The notes beneath the pieces are model-generated. The model made no database searches, was not told where the DNA came from, and saw only the letters and a program-made list of their open reading frames with translations. From assembly GCA_964505325.1 (NCBI GenBank), contig CAZDHT010000113.1, positions 1 through 15,075 of the forward strand: a stretch of DNA of 15,075 nt. The letters run 5' to 3'. A program made the translations under genes and the position numbers. This DNA comes from CAZDHT01 sp964505325. Lineage in GTDB: Bacteria; Planctomycetota; PUPC01. The first letter of the stretch is position 1; each line of letters starts with the position of its first letter. This document shows positions 1 through 6,030 of this stretch, in pieces.

Positions 1-2
1 AC

Positions 3-407
3 CAACCTTTCCACCGGAAATTACATCGGCTCCAACCAGCCAACCCACGGATGTTCCTACATCTCCCCCCTCTACTGTTCCCACTATGGCGCCGACAACA
101 GTATCCTCACCCTTCCCGACGGCAGTTGGGTCAAGAAGTTCTCCGTTCACGGACCTACACGCCCGAGCAGCGCGACGCGATGGTGGGTAAGGTGGAGCGG
201 ATGAGACCGTTGGCGGAGGCGCGGGATTGCACCCTCGCTGAACTCGCCCTGCTCTACTGTCTGGCGCACGAGGCCGTGTCGACCATCATCTCCGGTGCAA
301 AGACCGCCGCGCAGGCGCACGACAATGCCAGGGCATCCGAGCTGACGCCGCTGACGCAGGAAGAAATGACCCACATCCAGAAGATTGCTCAGGACGAGAC
401 CGGCTAG
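3..407 (+). CDS. Aldo/keto reductase, C-terminal fragment (5' partial, possibly chimeric)
   Basis: The frame is open from the window edge to a TAG at 405-407. From about base 150 onward it reads like the last ~85 residues of an NADP-dependent aldo/keto reductase. It has LAEARDCTLAELALLYCLAH followed by AVSTIISGAKTAAQAHDNARA, matching the family's terminal helices and the 'vIpGarspeqveeN' cofactor-binding segment. The catalytic Asp/Tyr/Lys/His residues would lie upstream and are not in the window. Before base ~150 this frame gives a Pro/Arg-rich stretch unlike the family. Frame 2 over the same bases gives a Thr/Pro/Ser-rich low-complexity peptide instead. The gene may therefore be broken or joined to foreign sequence there. 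The family call for the 3' part is firm; the start is unknown. Confidence 0.6.
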   Translation, partial: QPFHRKLHRLQPANPRMFLHLPPLLFPLWRRQQYPHPSRRQLGQEVLRSRTYTPEQRDAMVGKVERMRPLAEARDCTLAELALLYCLAHEAVSTIISGAKTAAQAHDNARASELTPLTQEEMTHIQKIAQDETG

Positions 408-849
408 AGCACGGACCGAGACCGTCCGGACAGGAGACCCCCGAAGAGCGCGGACAGGAGGAGCACGAGCTAAAGCGCTACCTCGGTCGGCTTGCGCTGA
501 GCTCGATGGCCCGACGGGTCAAGCTGCGCGTGCGCAAGCTCAAGACGCACGGGAATCACATTCTCATTGCGATGGGTGAACTGTGGCCCCGGCCCCCGAC
601 CGTACGGAACGTTGCCCCGCGCCGGCGGTGTTGCCTGAAATCCAGACCTGTGCTGCAGCAGGACCATCTACGTCGCACGTACGTGGAGCAGGATCTGCGA
701 ACACGCACCCGGACCTGAACCATCTGCATGCGCGAACTTCAGAGACCATATGGTACCCAAAATTCGCGCGCGAGCCGGGGCTTGACTTCGGGCACGCAGC
801 CGGTAGGCTGTCCGCGATGCCCGGCCAATTACCGACAAGGGAACACGTT
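408..849. other. Gene-poor stretch between the AKR fragment and the oxidoreductase
   Basis: There is no recognisable gene here. One + strand frame stays open from about 404 to 718. Between 431 and 600 it has plausible amino-acid composition (a basic stretch around MARRVKLRVRKLKTHG at 506), but it has no Shine-Dalgarno-supported start and matches no family I know. Bases 590-780 look non-coding. The only supportable element is the promoter-like pair at 782-809. Confidence 0.4.
782..809 (+). promoter_or_regulatory. Candidate sigma-70-type promoter for the Gfo/Idh/MocA gene
   Basis: TTGACT (782-787) is followed after 16 bases by TAGGCT (804-809), about 40 bases upstream of the ATG at 850. The -35 is good and the -10 is weak (first two and last base match). 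The position suits transcription of the oxidoreductase. Confidence 0.4.
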
Positions 850-1833
850 ATGGCAAAGAAGAAACTGCGGGTGGCGTTCATCGGTTGCGGGGGCATCGCA
901 GGGCGGCACGCGAAGGCAATGCTGCCGGACCGGCGCGTCGAAATCACCCACTTGGTTGACACGTCGAAGAAAAGCCTGAAGCGATTCAAGGAGCGCTTCC
1001 CGGATTTGGCCGACCTGCCGGAGTACGCCGACTATCGCGACGTGCTGGGCGAGGTCGACGCCGTCTCCATCAACACGCCGCACACGCTGCACTACCGGCA
1101 GGTGATGGACTCGCTCGACCGCGGCCTGCACGTGCTGTGCGAGAAGCCGCTCGCCTGCACGGCCGTGCGCGCCAGGAAGATCGTCGAGAAGGTGCGCCAG
1201 ACGCGCCGCAAGCTCCAGATCGCCTACCAGCGCCGGGCGATGCCGCAGTTCCGCTACGTCCGCGAACAGATCCGCTCGCGCGCGATCGGCCGGCTGTGCT
1301 ACGTCTCGGTCACGCTGTGCCAGCCGTGGCTGGCCGGGACCCGCGGCACTTGGCGGCGAGACCCCGCGCTCTCCGGCGGCGGACAACTGAACGACTCGGG
1401 CAGCCATATCATGGACTCGCTCCAGTGGTTCGTCGGGCGGAAGCCGCTGTACGTCTCATCGTTCTCGCACAACCGCGGCACGAAGGTGGACATCGACTCG
1501 ACGGTGCAGATCGAGTTCGCCCAAGGCGTGCTGGCATCGGTGGTGATCATCGCGACGGCGATGCCGTTCGACGAGCGGTGGATCATCGCCGGCTCGGAGG
1601 CGACACTGATCGTGGAGGGCGGCGTACTCAAGCGGGTGGTGGACAAGTACGGGCCCGCCGTCGAGGTCAAGATCCCGAAGCGGAAGGCGATGGACATCAC
1701 CCGGAACTGGGTGGACGCCATCTACGGCAAGGCGAAGCTGCTCTCGCCGGCGCGGGGCGTGCTCGACGTCGTGCGTATCACCGACGCCGCGTGGAAGTCC
1801 GCCGCCCGCGGCGGCAAGCCGGTCAAGCTGTGA
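850..1833 (+). CDS. Gfo/Idh/MocA family NAD(P)-dependent oxidoreductase
   Basis: A complete 327-aa member of the family that oxidises or reduces sugars and inositol-like substrates with NAD(P). The N-terminal Rossmann fold starts VAFIGCGGIAGRH (8-20), with the Gly-rich dinucleotide loop at G12/G14/G18. The family signature EKPLACT is at 98-104, with the conserved Lys at 99. The second domain contains GGGQLNDSGSHIMD (176-189), which supplies the usual Asp and His near the active site. There is no Tat or Sec signal, so it should be cytoplasmic. The ATG at 850 is chosen because the Rossmann fold begins just after it and AAGGGA (838-843 region) lies upstream. The frame is open further upstream, but that part has no family character. 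It appears monocistronic, as 367 bases separate it from the next gene. The exact substrate cannot be told from sequence. Confidence 0.93.
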   Translation: MAKKKLRVAFIGCGGIAGRHAKAMLPDRRVEITHLVDTSKKSLKRFKERFPDLADLPEYADYRDVLGEVDAVSINTPHTLHYRQVMDSLDRGLHVLCEKPLACTAVRARKIVEKVRQTRRKLQIAYQRRAMPQFRYVREQIRSRAIGRLCYVSVTLCQPWLAGTRGTWRRDPALSGGGQLNDSGSHIMDSLQWFVGRKPLYVSSFSHNRGTKVDIDSTVQIEFAQGVLASVVIIATAMPFDERWIIAGSEATLIVEGGVLKRVVDKYGPAVEVKIPKRKAMDITRNWVDAIYGKAKLLSPARGVLDVVRITDAAWKSAARGGKPVKL

Positions 1834-2019
1834 AGACCTGACCACGACGACAAAGGGCGCAGGGAATCACCAAGACGGGAATGCGGGCGAAGCGGCCGCA
1901 TCCTCCGCCGCCGAAAGCCCTCGATCAGCATGCCGATCCGCTCGCTACGGAAGTTAGCGCCGGAGCCTCGCCCCCGCCCCGGCCCTTCTTCTGCTCATGA
2001 CGTACTCACGAACCCTTGC
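1834..2019. other. Intergenic region with a small hairpin, no gene seen
   Basis: There is no coding frame with a start site. A short hairpin, ATGCGG/CCGCAT (1881-1886 and 1896-1901, 9-base loop), lies ~48 bases after the oxidoreductase stop. It could contribute to 3'-end formation but lacks a T-tract. The remainder up to the first palindrome site is unstructured GC-rich sequence. Confidence 0.35.
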
Positions 2020-2051
2020 GAATCTCAGATACCACGTGTTACATGAGATTC
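2020..2051. repeat. Palindrome site 1 (degenerate TACCACGTGGTA element)
   Basis: This is a 32-bp dyad centred between 2035 and 2036. Its outer arms, GAATCTCA and TGAGATTC, pair perfectly. The core GATACCACGTGTTACA differs from the ideal core at three paired positions. It shares core, arm sequence and orientation with the sites centred at 2149/2150, 3015/3016 and 3158/3159. It lies ~150 bases upstream of the PaaX-like gene and probably acts as an auxiliary operator. Confidence 0.6.
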
Positions 2052-2109
2052 ACCCGGCCCCGTACACACACGGAAACGCACCTCACCAAGAACCTTCCGA
2101 GAACTGCTC

Positions 2110-2138
2110 TTGACTCCGCGCAAGCGCGAGGGTAACTT
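2110..2138 (+). promoter_or_regulatory. Candidate promoter of the PaaX-like gene
   Basis: TTGACT (2110-2115), 17-base spacer, TAACTT (2133-2138). The -10 is only a partial match, but it has the same form as the TTGAAA-17-TAACAT pair before the Topo VI A gene. The -10 overlaps the left arm of palindrome site 2, and the expected start point falls within that palindrome, the classic arrangement for repression. Confidence 0.42.
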
Positions 2139-2165
2139 TCATGTACCACGTGGTACATGAGAGTT
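2134..2165. promoter_or_regulatory. Palindrome site 2, predicted primary operator
   Basis: The inner 22 bp (2139-2160) is a perfect palindrome centred between 2149 and 2150, with core TGTACCACGTGGTACA. Extended to 32 bp it has only one mismatched pair (2138/2161). It overlaps the predicted -10 and transcription start, and ends 35 bases before the PaaX-like start codon. It is the best copy of four. The operator role is inferred from symmetry, position and proximity to a DNA-binding protein gene. Confidence 0.65.
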
Positions 2166-2200
2166 GCACTTGACTTCTTCGCCGGAGGAAGAGGAAAAAG

Positions 2201-3001
2201 ATGAGAAGATCGGAAAGAGGCGCCACTTATTCAGACCTGCTTGACGCCGTATGGGTCCTGCGGAATAGCGCGTACGGCAAGCCACTCGCGTACTTCGTCA
2301 GCCTGGTGGGCGGGTACTTGCTGGAGTGCGACTTGAGACGAATGCTGGGCTATCTTGTCCGCAGAGGAAAGCTGAATCGCCGGGGTGAGGGCAAGGACGC
2401 TCGGTATACCCTACGCGGCCCTGAAGACGGCGATCGGATCGTCACACTCAAGATAGAAAAGAGCCGCACCCCATGGCGTAACGAGTGGAGCGTGTTCACC
2501 TATGACGTGCCGACGACGCACAACACGACAAGGCATCGGCTTGTGCGGTGGCTCCACGAAATGGGATTCGCGACGCTCGGCGCCAGTTCATGGGTTTCGC
2601 CTTACAACTGGCGGGAATTCCTGCACGGCAGGCTCTCCGGCCCGCAACACAAAGGACGCTTCTATTATCTGGAGTCCGCCTTCGTGACATCTCTCGGCAA
2701 GCAGCACGAGGAACACCTCGCCGACCTGTGGGACGTCGAGGACGTCGCGAGGCAATACAGGCAAAGTGCGAAACAGTGCATCGGAGCGCCGGGAGGCAAG
2801 GGCCTTCGACAGCAACAGACACGGGCAAGAGCCCTTCTTGCTGCAACCCGCCAACTGGCCCTTGTTGAGAGGGAAGATCCGATGCTCCCAGCTCAGTTCT
2901 TGTCGGCCGACTGGCCCCGCGCTCTTGCTCTGCGGTCTCGCGAGTCACTTCGAGCCGCGGTTCAAGAAGCGGTTCAGGATGCGGCTCGCTCCCGAAGGTG
3001 A
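2201..3001 (+). CDS. PaaX-family transcriptional regulator
   Basis: 266 aa, resembling the PaaX family of repressors (PaaX controls phenylacetate catabolism in E. coli; other members control other targets). Residues ~1-75 fit a winged-helix DNA-binding domain. Residues 91-135 (WRNEWSVFTYDVP, then GFATLGASSWVSPYNW) match the central PaaX segment, which is known to adopt a Cas2-like ferredoxin fold. Residues 225-243 (EDPMLPAQFLSADWPRALA) match the C-terminal motif 'DPlLPpeLLPadWPg'. The ATG at 2201 is supported by GGAGG (2184-2188) and GAGG (2191-2194). At 266 aa it is a little shorter than typical PaaX (~300). No phenylacetate genes are nearby, so the ligand and target are unknown. Two palindromes precede it and two follow it, pointing to autoregulation. 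Confidence 0.82.
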   Translation: MRRSERGATYSDLLDAVWVLRNSAYGKPLAYFVSLVGGYLLECDLRRMLGYLVRRGKLNRRGEGKDARYTLRGPEDGDRIVTLKIEKSRTPWRNEWSVFTYDVPTTHNTTRHRLVRWLHEMGFATLGASSWVSPYNWREFLHGRLSGPQHKGRFYYLESAFVTSLGKQHEEHLADLWDVEDVARQYRQSAKQCIGAPGGKGLRQQQTRARALLAATRQLALVEREDPMLPAQFLSADWPRALALRSRESLRAAVQEAVQDAARSRR

Positions 3002-3030
3002 ATTTCCGGTACCACGTGGTACACAGAATT
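3001..3030. repeat. Palindrome site 3, directly after the PaaX-like stop codon
   Basis: The perfect 14-bp core GTACCACGTGGTAC (3009-3022) sits 8 bases past the stop. Outer AATT/AATT arms (3001-3004 and 3027-3030) also pair. The right flank ACAGAATTTGCC resembles those of sites 2 and 4, so the repeat unit is longer than the palindrome itself. Confidence 0.62.
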
Positions 3031-3064
3031 TGCCACAGATCGCGAAGAGCGCCAAGAATCTTGC

Positions 3065-3141
3065 GCCCGTTCGCGGGCACGTGCGCTCACGCTACCCTGC
3101 CGGACCCCCGGATGTACTGGTGCATCCCCCACGCGCGGGGG
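3065..3141 (+). terminator. Two hairpins downstream of the PaaX-like gene, possible transcript end
   Basis: Hairpin A is GCCCG-TTCG-CGGGC (3065-3078), with a UUCG loop. Hairpin B is CCCCC-ACGCGC-GGGGG (3126-3141). Neither is followed by a T-run, so an intrinsic terminator is uncertain. They do separate the regulator from the promoter of the next gene. Confidence 0.3.
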
Positions 3142-3142
3142 T

Positions 3143-3174
3143 AAATCTCATGTACCACGTGGTACAACAAGTTT
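3143..3174. promoter_or_regulatory. Palindrome site 4, upstream of the Topo VI A-like gene
   Basis: The perfect 16-bp palindrome TGTACCACGTGGTACA is at 3151-3166. The left arm AAATCTCA (3143-3150) matches the left arm of site 1 at 7 of 8 positions. The right flank ACAAGTTTGCAGG resembles site 3. It ends ~50 bases before the predicted -35 of the downstream gene, so the PaaX-like protein may also control that gene. Confidence 0.58.
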
Positions 3175-3217
3175 GCAGGCGCTGATCGCGTCCCTCGCGC
3201 CATCCTGCCCATAAAAG

Positions 3218-3246
3218 TTGAAAGTTCCGGTGCCAGGCCGTAACAT
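3218..3246 (+). promoter_or_regulatory. Candidate promoter of the Topo VI A-plsY-surE run
   Basis: TTGAAA (3218-3223), 17-base spacer, TAACAT (3241-3246), 43 bases upstream of the ATG at 3290. Both hexamers match the sigma-70 consensus at four or more positions with ideal spacing. Confidence 0.5.
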
Positions 3247-3289
3247 GATTCGCGGGACAAGAGAGCCCTTTGTGCTCAAAGGAGGCTGA

Positions 3290-4411
3290 ATGGGGAAGAA
3301 GAGCGCTCGAAAAACGGCGCGGGGCGTCGCGCGGGGCGTTGCGAAGAAGATCATCGACTCGGCGGGCGAGATTCACCGCGGCATCCTGAAACGGAAGAAG
3401 CCGTCCATCAAGATCCCCATCCGATCGCTCTCCAACGTCCGCTACACCCCGAAGAAGGGCTACTTCGAACTCAAGGGCAACAAGAAGACGCGGACCCTCA
3501 CCGTCAATACGGTCAAGAGCTTCGCGCAGACCCTGCGGATGGTCGAGTTCTCGAAGCAGCTCATCGACACCGACGACATCGCCACCAAGCGGGAAGCGTA
3601 TTACGTCTCGAAGAACTGGGACGTGGCGCGGTTCCACGAGCAGCCCGAGTCTGACACGGTGATGGACGACGTCGAGGCGATGTACGAGGTCAACCGCGAG
3701 CAGCTCGGGTTCATTCCCGACGAGAAGAGCGGGGCCGTGGCCGGGCGGCTAATCGTGGTGGACCGGGAGCAGGGCTCGGGGAAGACGATCCGGATCGACT
3801 GCGCGCGCTTCGGGAGCGGCGCCTACTCCATCCCCAGCACGGTGGAGGACCTGAAATTCGAGACCAAGGCGAAGTTCATCCTCGCCATCGAGACGAACGG
3901 CGCGTTCCAGCGCCTCGTGAAGCAGGACTTTTGGCGCAAGACCAACTGCATCATTGTCGCGATGGGCGGCGTACCGACGCGCGCCTGCCGGCGTTTCATC
4001 CGCCGCCTGGCCGACGCGCACAAGCTGCCTGTCTACGTCTTCTGCGACGCCGATCCATACGGCTACTGCAACATCTACCGGACGCTCAAGGTCGGCAGCG
4101 GCAACGCCGGCCACATCAACCGCTACTTCTGCGTGCCGCACGCGCGGTACCTCGGCGTCACGATGGACGACATCGAGAAGTACGACCTGCCGACGCATCC
4201 GCTGCAGGAGATCGACAAGAAGCGCGCCCGCGACGCGTTGAGCAACGACCCGTTCGTCAGGCACTACAAGGTGTGGCAGGACGAGCTACAGAAGATGATC
4301 AAGGCCGGGGTGCGTGCGGAGCAGCAAGCGTTCGCCAAGCACGGCCTGCCCTACGTCGCCGAGAAGTACCTGCCGGCGAAGCTGAAGCATCCGGAGAAGT
4401 TCCTGCCGTGA
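3290..4411 (+). CDS. DNA topoisomerase VI subunit A / Spo11-like protein
   Basis: 373 aa, the size of a normal Topo VI A subunit. This subunit makes a transient double-strand break through a tyrosyl-DNA link. The 5Y-CAP winged-helix domain includes TKREAYYVSKNW (99-110). By alignment with the RDIFY of Spo11, the catalytic residue should be Y105. The Toprim domain follows: ILAIETNGAF (198-206 region) supplies metal-binding E201, and CDADPYGYCNIYR has D253 and D255, spaced as in archaeal enzymes. A lysine/arginine-rich N-terminus (1-40) precedes the fold. The start is set by a perfect GGAGG at 3281-3285. The ATPase B subunit normally encoded next to it is absent from both sides, so this copy is an orphan here. 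The gene's end overlaps plsY by 4 bases (GTGA). The family call is secure; whether it works with a B subunit encoded elsewhere is unknown. Confidence 0.92.
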   Translation: MGKKSARKTARGVARGVAKKIIDSAGEIHRGILKRKKPSIKIPIRSLSNVRYTPKKGYFELKGNKKTRTLTVNTVKSFAQTLRMVEFSKQLIDTDDIATKREAYYVSKNWDVARFHEQPESDTVMDDVEAMYEVNREQLGFIPDEKSGAVAGRLIVVDREQGSGKTIRIDCARFGSGAYSIPSTVEDLKFETKAKFILAIETNGAFQRLVKQDFWRKTNCIIVAMGGVPTRACRRFIRRLADAHKLPVYVFCDADPYGYCNIYRTLKVGSGNAGHINRYFCVPHARYLGVTMDDIEKYDLPTHPLQEIDKKRARDALSNDPFVRHYKVWQDELQKMIKAGVRAEQQAFAKHGLPYVAEKYLPAKLKHPEKFLP

Positions 4412-5049
4412 CGCCGATCGTCGCATACATGCTGATCCCGCTGGGCGCGTGTCTGCTCGGCGCGGTGCCGTTCGCCCTGATCCTGTGCAAGGTCATCAAG
4501 GGTGTCGACATCCGGGAGCACGGCAGCAAGAACATCGGCGCCACGAACGCGGGTCGAGTGTGTGGCTGGCCCTTCTTTGTCGCGGCGTTCGCGCTCGACT
4601 GCGGCAAGGGCCTCGCCCCGGTCCTTGGCGGGCCGATGATTGTGGAAGCGCTGGCCGGCGAGTTCCCCAACGACTGGTTCAAGGTCGCCTACGGGATCTG
4701 TGCCATCCTGGGACATACCTTCCCCGTCTACCTGAGATTCAGGGGCGGGAAGGCGGTGGCAACCAGCTTCGGGGTGTTTGTGGGATTGGCGCCCATCACG
4801 GCGCTGATCGCGCTGGCCGTGTGGCTGATCGTGCTACTCTCGCTCCGTTACGTGTCGCTCGCATCGATGACGGGCGCGGTCGCGGCGCCCGTTGCGTATG
4901 CCGTTCAGCACGGGTCCGCGCTGGGCGACCACCTGCCCGTTCTCGCCTTCACCATCACCATTCCGGTCTTCATCATCATCCGCCACCGCGCGAACATCCG
5001 GCGCCTCCTCACCGGGACCGAAAGCCGGTTCAGAAAGAAGAAGACCTAG
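4408..5049 (+). CDS. plsY: Glycerol-3-phosphate acyltransferase PlsY
   Basis: 213-aa integral membrane enzyme that transfers the acyl group from acyl-phosphate to glycerol-3-phosphate, the first step of phosphatidic acid synthesis. All three conserved loops are present. The first is GVDIREHGSKNIGATNAGR (32-50; the usual GSGN reads GSKN) followed by D64 and KG. The second is GHTFPVYLRFRGGKAVATSFG (starting at 102). The third is the C-terminal IRHRANIRRLLTGTE (191-205). Hydrophobic stretches cover ~4-28, 52-75, 92-108, 122-146, 150-166 and 177-191. The GTG at 4408 overlaps the preceding stop (GTGA) and has GGAGAAG (4393-4399) 8 bases upstream, so I prefer it to the ATG at 4429. Translational coupling to the topoisomerase gene is likely. 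The GSKN substitution is a minor oddity. Confidence 0.93.
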   Translation: MTPIVAYMLIPLGACLLGAVPFALILCKVIKGVDIREHGSKNIGATNAGRVCGWPFFVAAFALDCGKGLAPVLGGPMIVEALAGEFPNDWFKVAYGICAILGHTFPVYLRFRGGKAVATSFGVFVGLAPITALIALAVWLIVLLSLRYVSLASMTGAVAAPVAYAVQHGSALGDHLPVLAFTITIPVFIIIRHRANIRRLLTGTESRFRKKKT

Positions 5050-5133
5050 ACGCAGACAGACGCAGGCTGCGCAGACAGAAGAACCGCGCGCCTTCATCTT
5101 TACATTCGCGCCCATCTGCGTTACTCTGCGTCT
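5048..5133. repeat. Long imperfect inverted repeat between plsY and surE
   Basis: AGACGCAGACAGACGCAG (5048-5065, starting in the plsY stop codon) pairs with CTGCGTTACTCTGCGTCT (5116-5133). There are 15 Watson-Crick pairs of 18 plus one G-T, with a 50-base loop. It could fold as an RNA stem-loop in the plsY-surE message. The GACGCAG motif is itself repeated within each arm. Confidence 0.6.
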
Positions 5134-5156
5134 CGTCTCTGTCGAAGGATGCGTCC

Positions 5157-5903
5157 ATGCGAGTTCTGCTCACCAACGACGACGGGATCTTCGCACCGGG
5201 CATGATGACCTTGCGCGAGCACGCCGCGAGCCTGGGCGATGTGTGCGTGGTGGCGCCCGCCGAACAGCAGAGCGGGTCGTCACACTCGCTCAACCTGTAT
5301 CGGCCGATACAGGTCAAAGAGGCGCGCCGCGACGGCAAGCTCATTGGCCACATGGTGCGCGGCACGCCGGTCGACTGCGTCAAGCTGGCCGTCGGTGTCC
5401 TGATGGACCGGAAGCCGGACGTGCTCATCTCGGGCATCAACGACAGGGCCAACTTCGGGATCAGCGTGCTGTACTCGGGCACGGTCGCGGCGGCGATCGA
5501 GGGCGCCCTGATGGGGATCCATTCCATCGCCATATCGGTCGCCGAGGCCGGGGAAGCCGATCTCGATTACGCCGCCGAGCTGGCCTGTGACCTGGCAAGG
5601 GAAGCGATGGCGCATCCGCGCCCGAAGCCGGTGCTCCTCAACGTCAACGTCCCCGCGCTGCCGCGCGACGAGATCAAGGGCGTCAAGTGGATCCGGCACA
5701 ACGTGGCGCCGTACACCGAACGCTTCCGCAGAGTCGCCGGAGAGAGCGATTGGAAACACTATGAAATCCACGGCGTGACCGGCCCACGTGAGCAGTTCCC
5801 CGGGGACGACGTGGCGGCCCTCATCGACGGCTACGTCACCATCACCCCCCTCCGCATCGACTTCACCGATCACGACGAGATCGCCTCGAGAAATGATCGG
5901 TGA
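5157..5903 (+). CDS. surE: 5'-/3'-nucleotidase SurE
   Basis: 248 aa, the normal length of SurE, a metal-dependent phosphatase acting on nucleoside monophosphates and a stationary-phase survival protein. The N-terminus MRVLLTNDDGIFAPGM carries the metal-binding D8 and D9. S39 follows in the APAEQQSGSSHS loop, and N95 lies in SGINDRANFG. These four positions match the family's metal site. The family usually reads SGiNxGxNxG, so the Arg in DRAN replaces a Gly. The motif VLYSGTVAAAIEG (104-116) is also diagnostic. GAAGGA (5144-5149) lies 7 bases before the ATG. A repeat-bearing 107-base gap separates it from plsY. It is probably cytoplasmic and in the same transcription unit. Confidence 0.95.
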   Translation: MRVLLTNDDGIFAPGMMTLREHAASLGDVCVVAPAEQQSGSSHSLNLYRPIQVKEARRDGKLIGHMVRGTPVDCVKLAVGVLMDRKPDVLISGINDRANFGISVLYSGTVAAAIEGALMGIHSIAISVAEAGEADLDYAAELACDLAREAMAHPRPKPVLLNVNVPALPRDEIKGVKWIRHNVAPYTERFRRVAGESDWKHYEIHGVTGPREQFPGDDVAALIDGYVTITPLRIDFTDHDEIASRNDR

Positions 5904-5923
5904 TCAGTGGTCGGTGGTCAGTT
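5895..5923. repeat. Degenerate tandem GTCRGTG repeat at the end of surE
   Basis: Four degenerate units (GATCGGT, GATCAGTG, GTCGGTG, GTCAGTT) run head to tail across the surE stop codon into the spacer. The pattern is a short direct repeat; no function is evident. Confidence 0.5.
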
Positions 5924-6015
5924 TGGCAACGCCTTCCGTCCCAGAACGAGGGCGTGGCCTCTGCGCCGAGCGCAGATTTGGGCCGGACGGGTTCGACTTC
6001 CCCCGGCGTTTCGCG

Positions 6016-6021
6016 TATGAT
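6016..6021 (+). promoter_or_regulatory. -10 element TATGAT just upstream of the helicase start
   Basis: TATGAT ends 9 bases before the ATG at 6031, so transcription would start at about 6027-6030, giving a leaderless or nearly leaderless mRNA. This fits the absence of a Shine-Dalgarno sequence. The -35 (TTCGAC at 5992-5997, spacer 18) is poor. Confidence 0.4.
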
Positions 6022-6030
6022 AGGCGCACG

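Noticed and set aside
583..849. N-terminal extension of the Gfo/Idh/MocA protein
   Set aside because: The extension has no family similarity, contains the likely promoter, and the ATG at 850 has a ribosome-binding site and places the Rossmann motif at the normal position.
2201..3001. Cas2 / CRISPR adaptation protein
   Set aside because: The Cas2-like signal comes from the middle domain of PaaX proteins. The N-terminal winged helix and C-terminal DPMLP/ADWP motif fit PaaX, and there is no repeat-spacer array or other cas gene.
2020..3166. CRISPR-like array from the four palindromes
   Set aside because: Spacings are ~114, 866 and 143 bases, and one interval contains a whole gene; these are isolated palindromic sites.
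5985..6010. GGGTTCGACTTCCCC resembling a tRNA/tmRNA T-arm
   Set aside because: No acceptor stem, anticodon arm or CCA can be built around it; it is part of the helicase upstream region.
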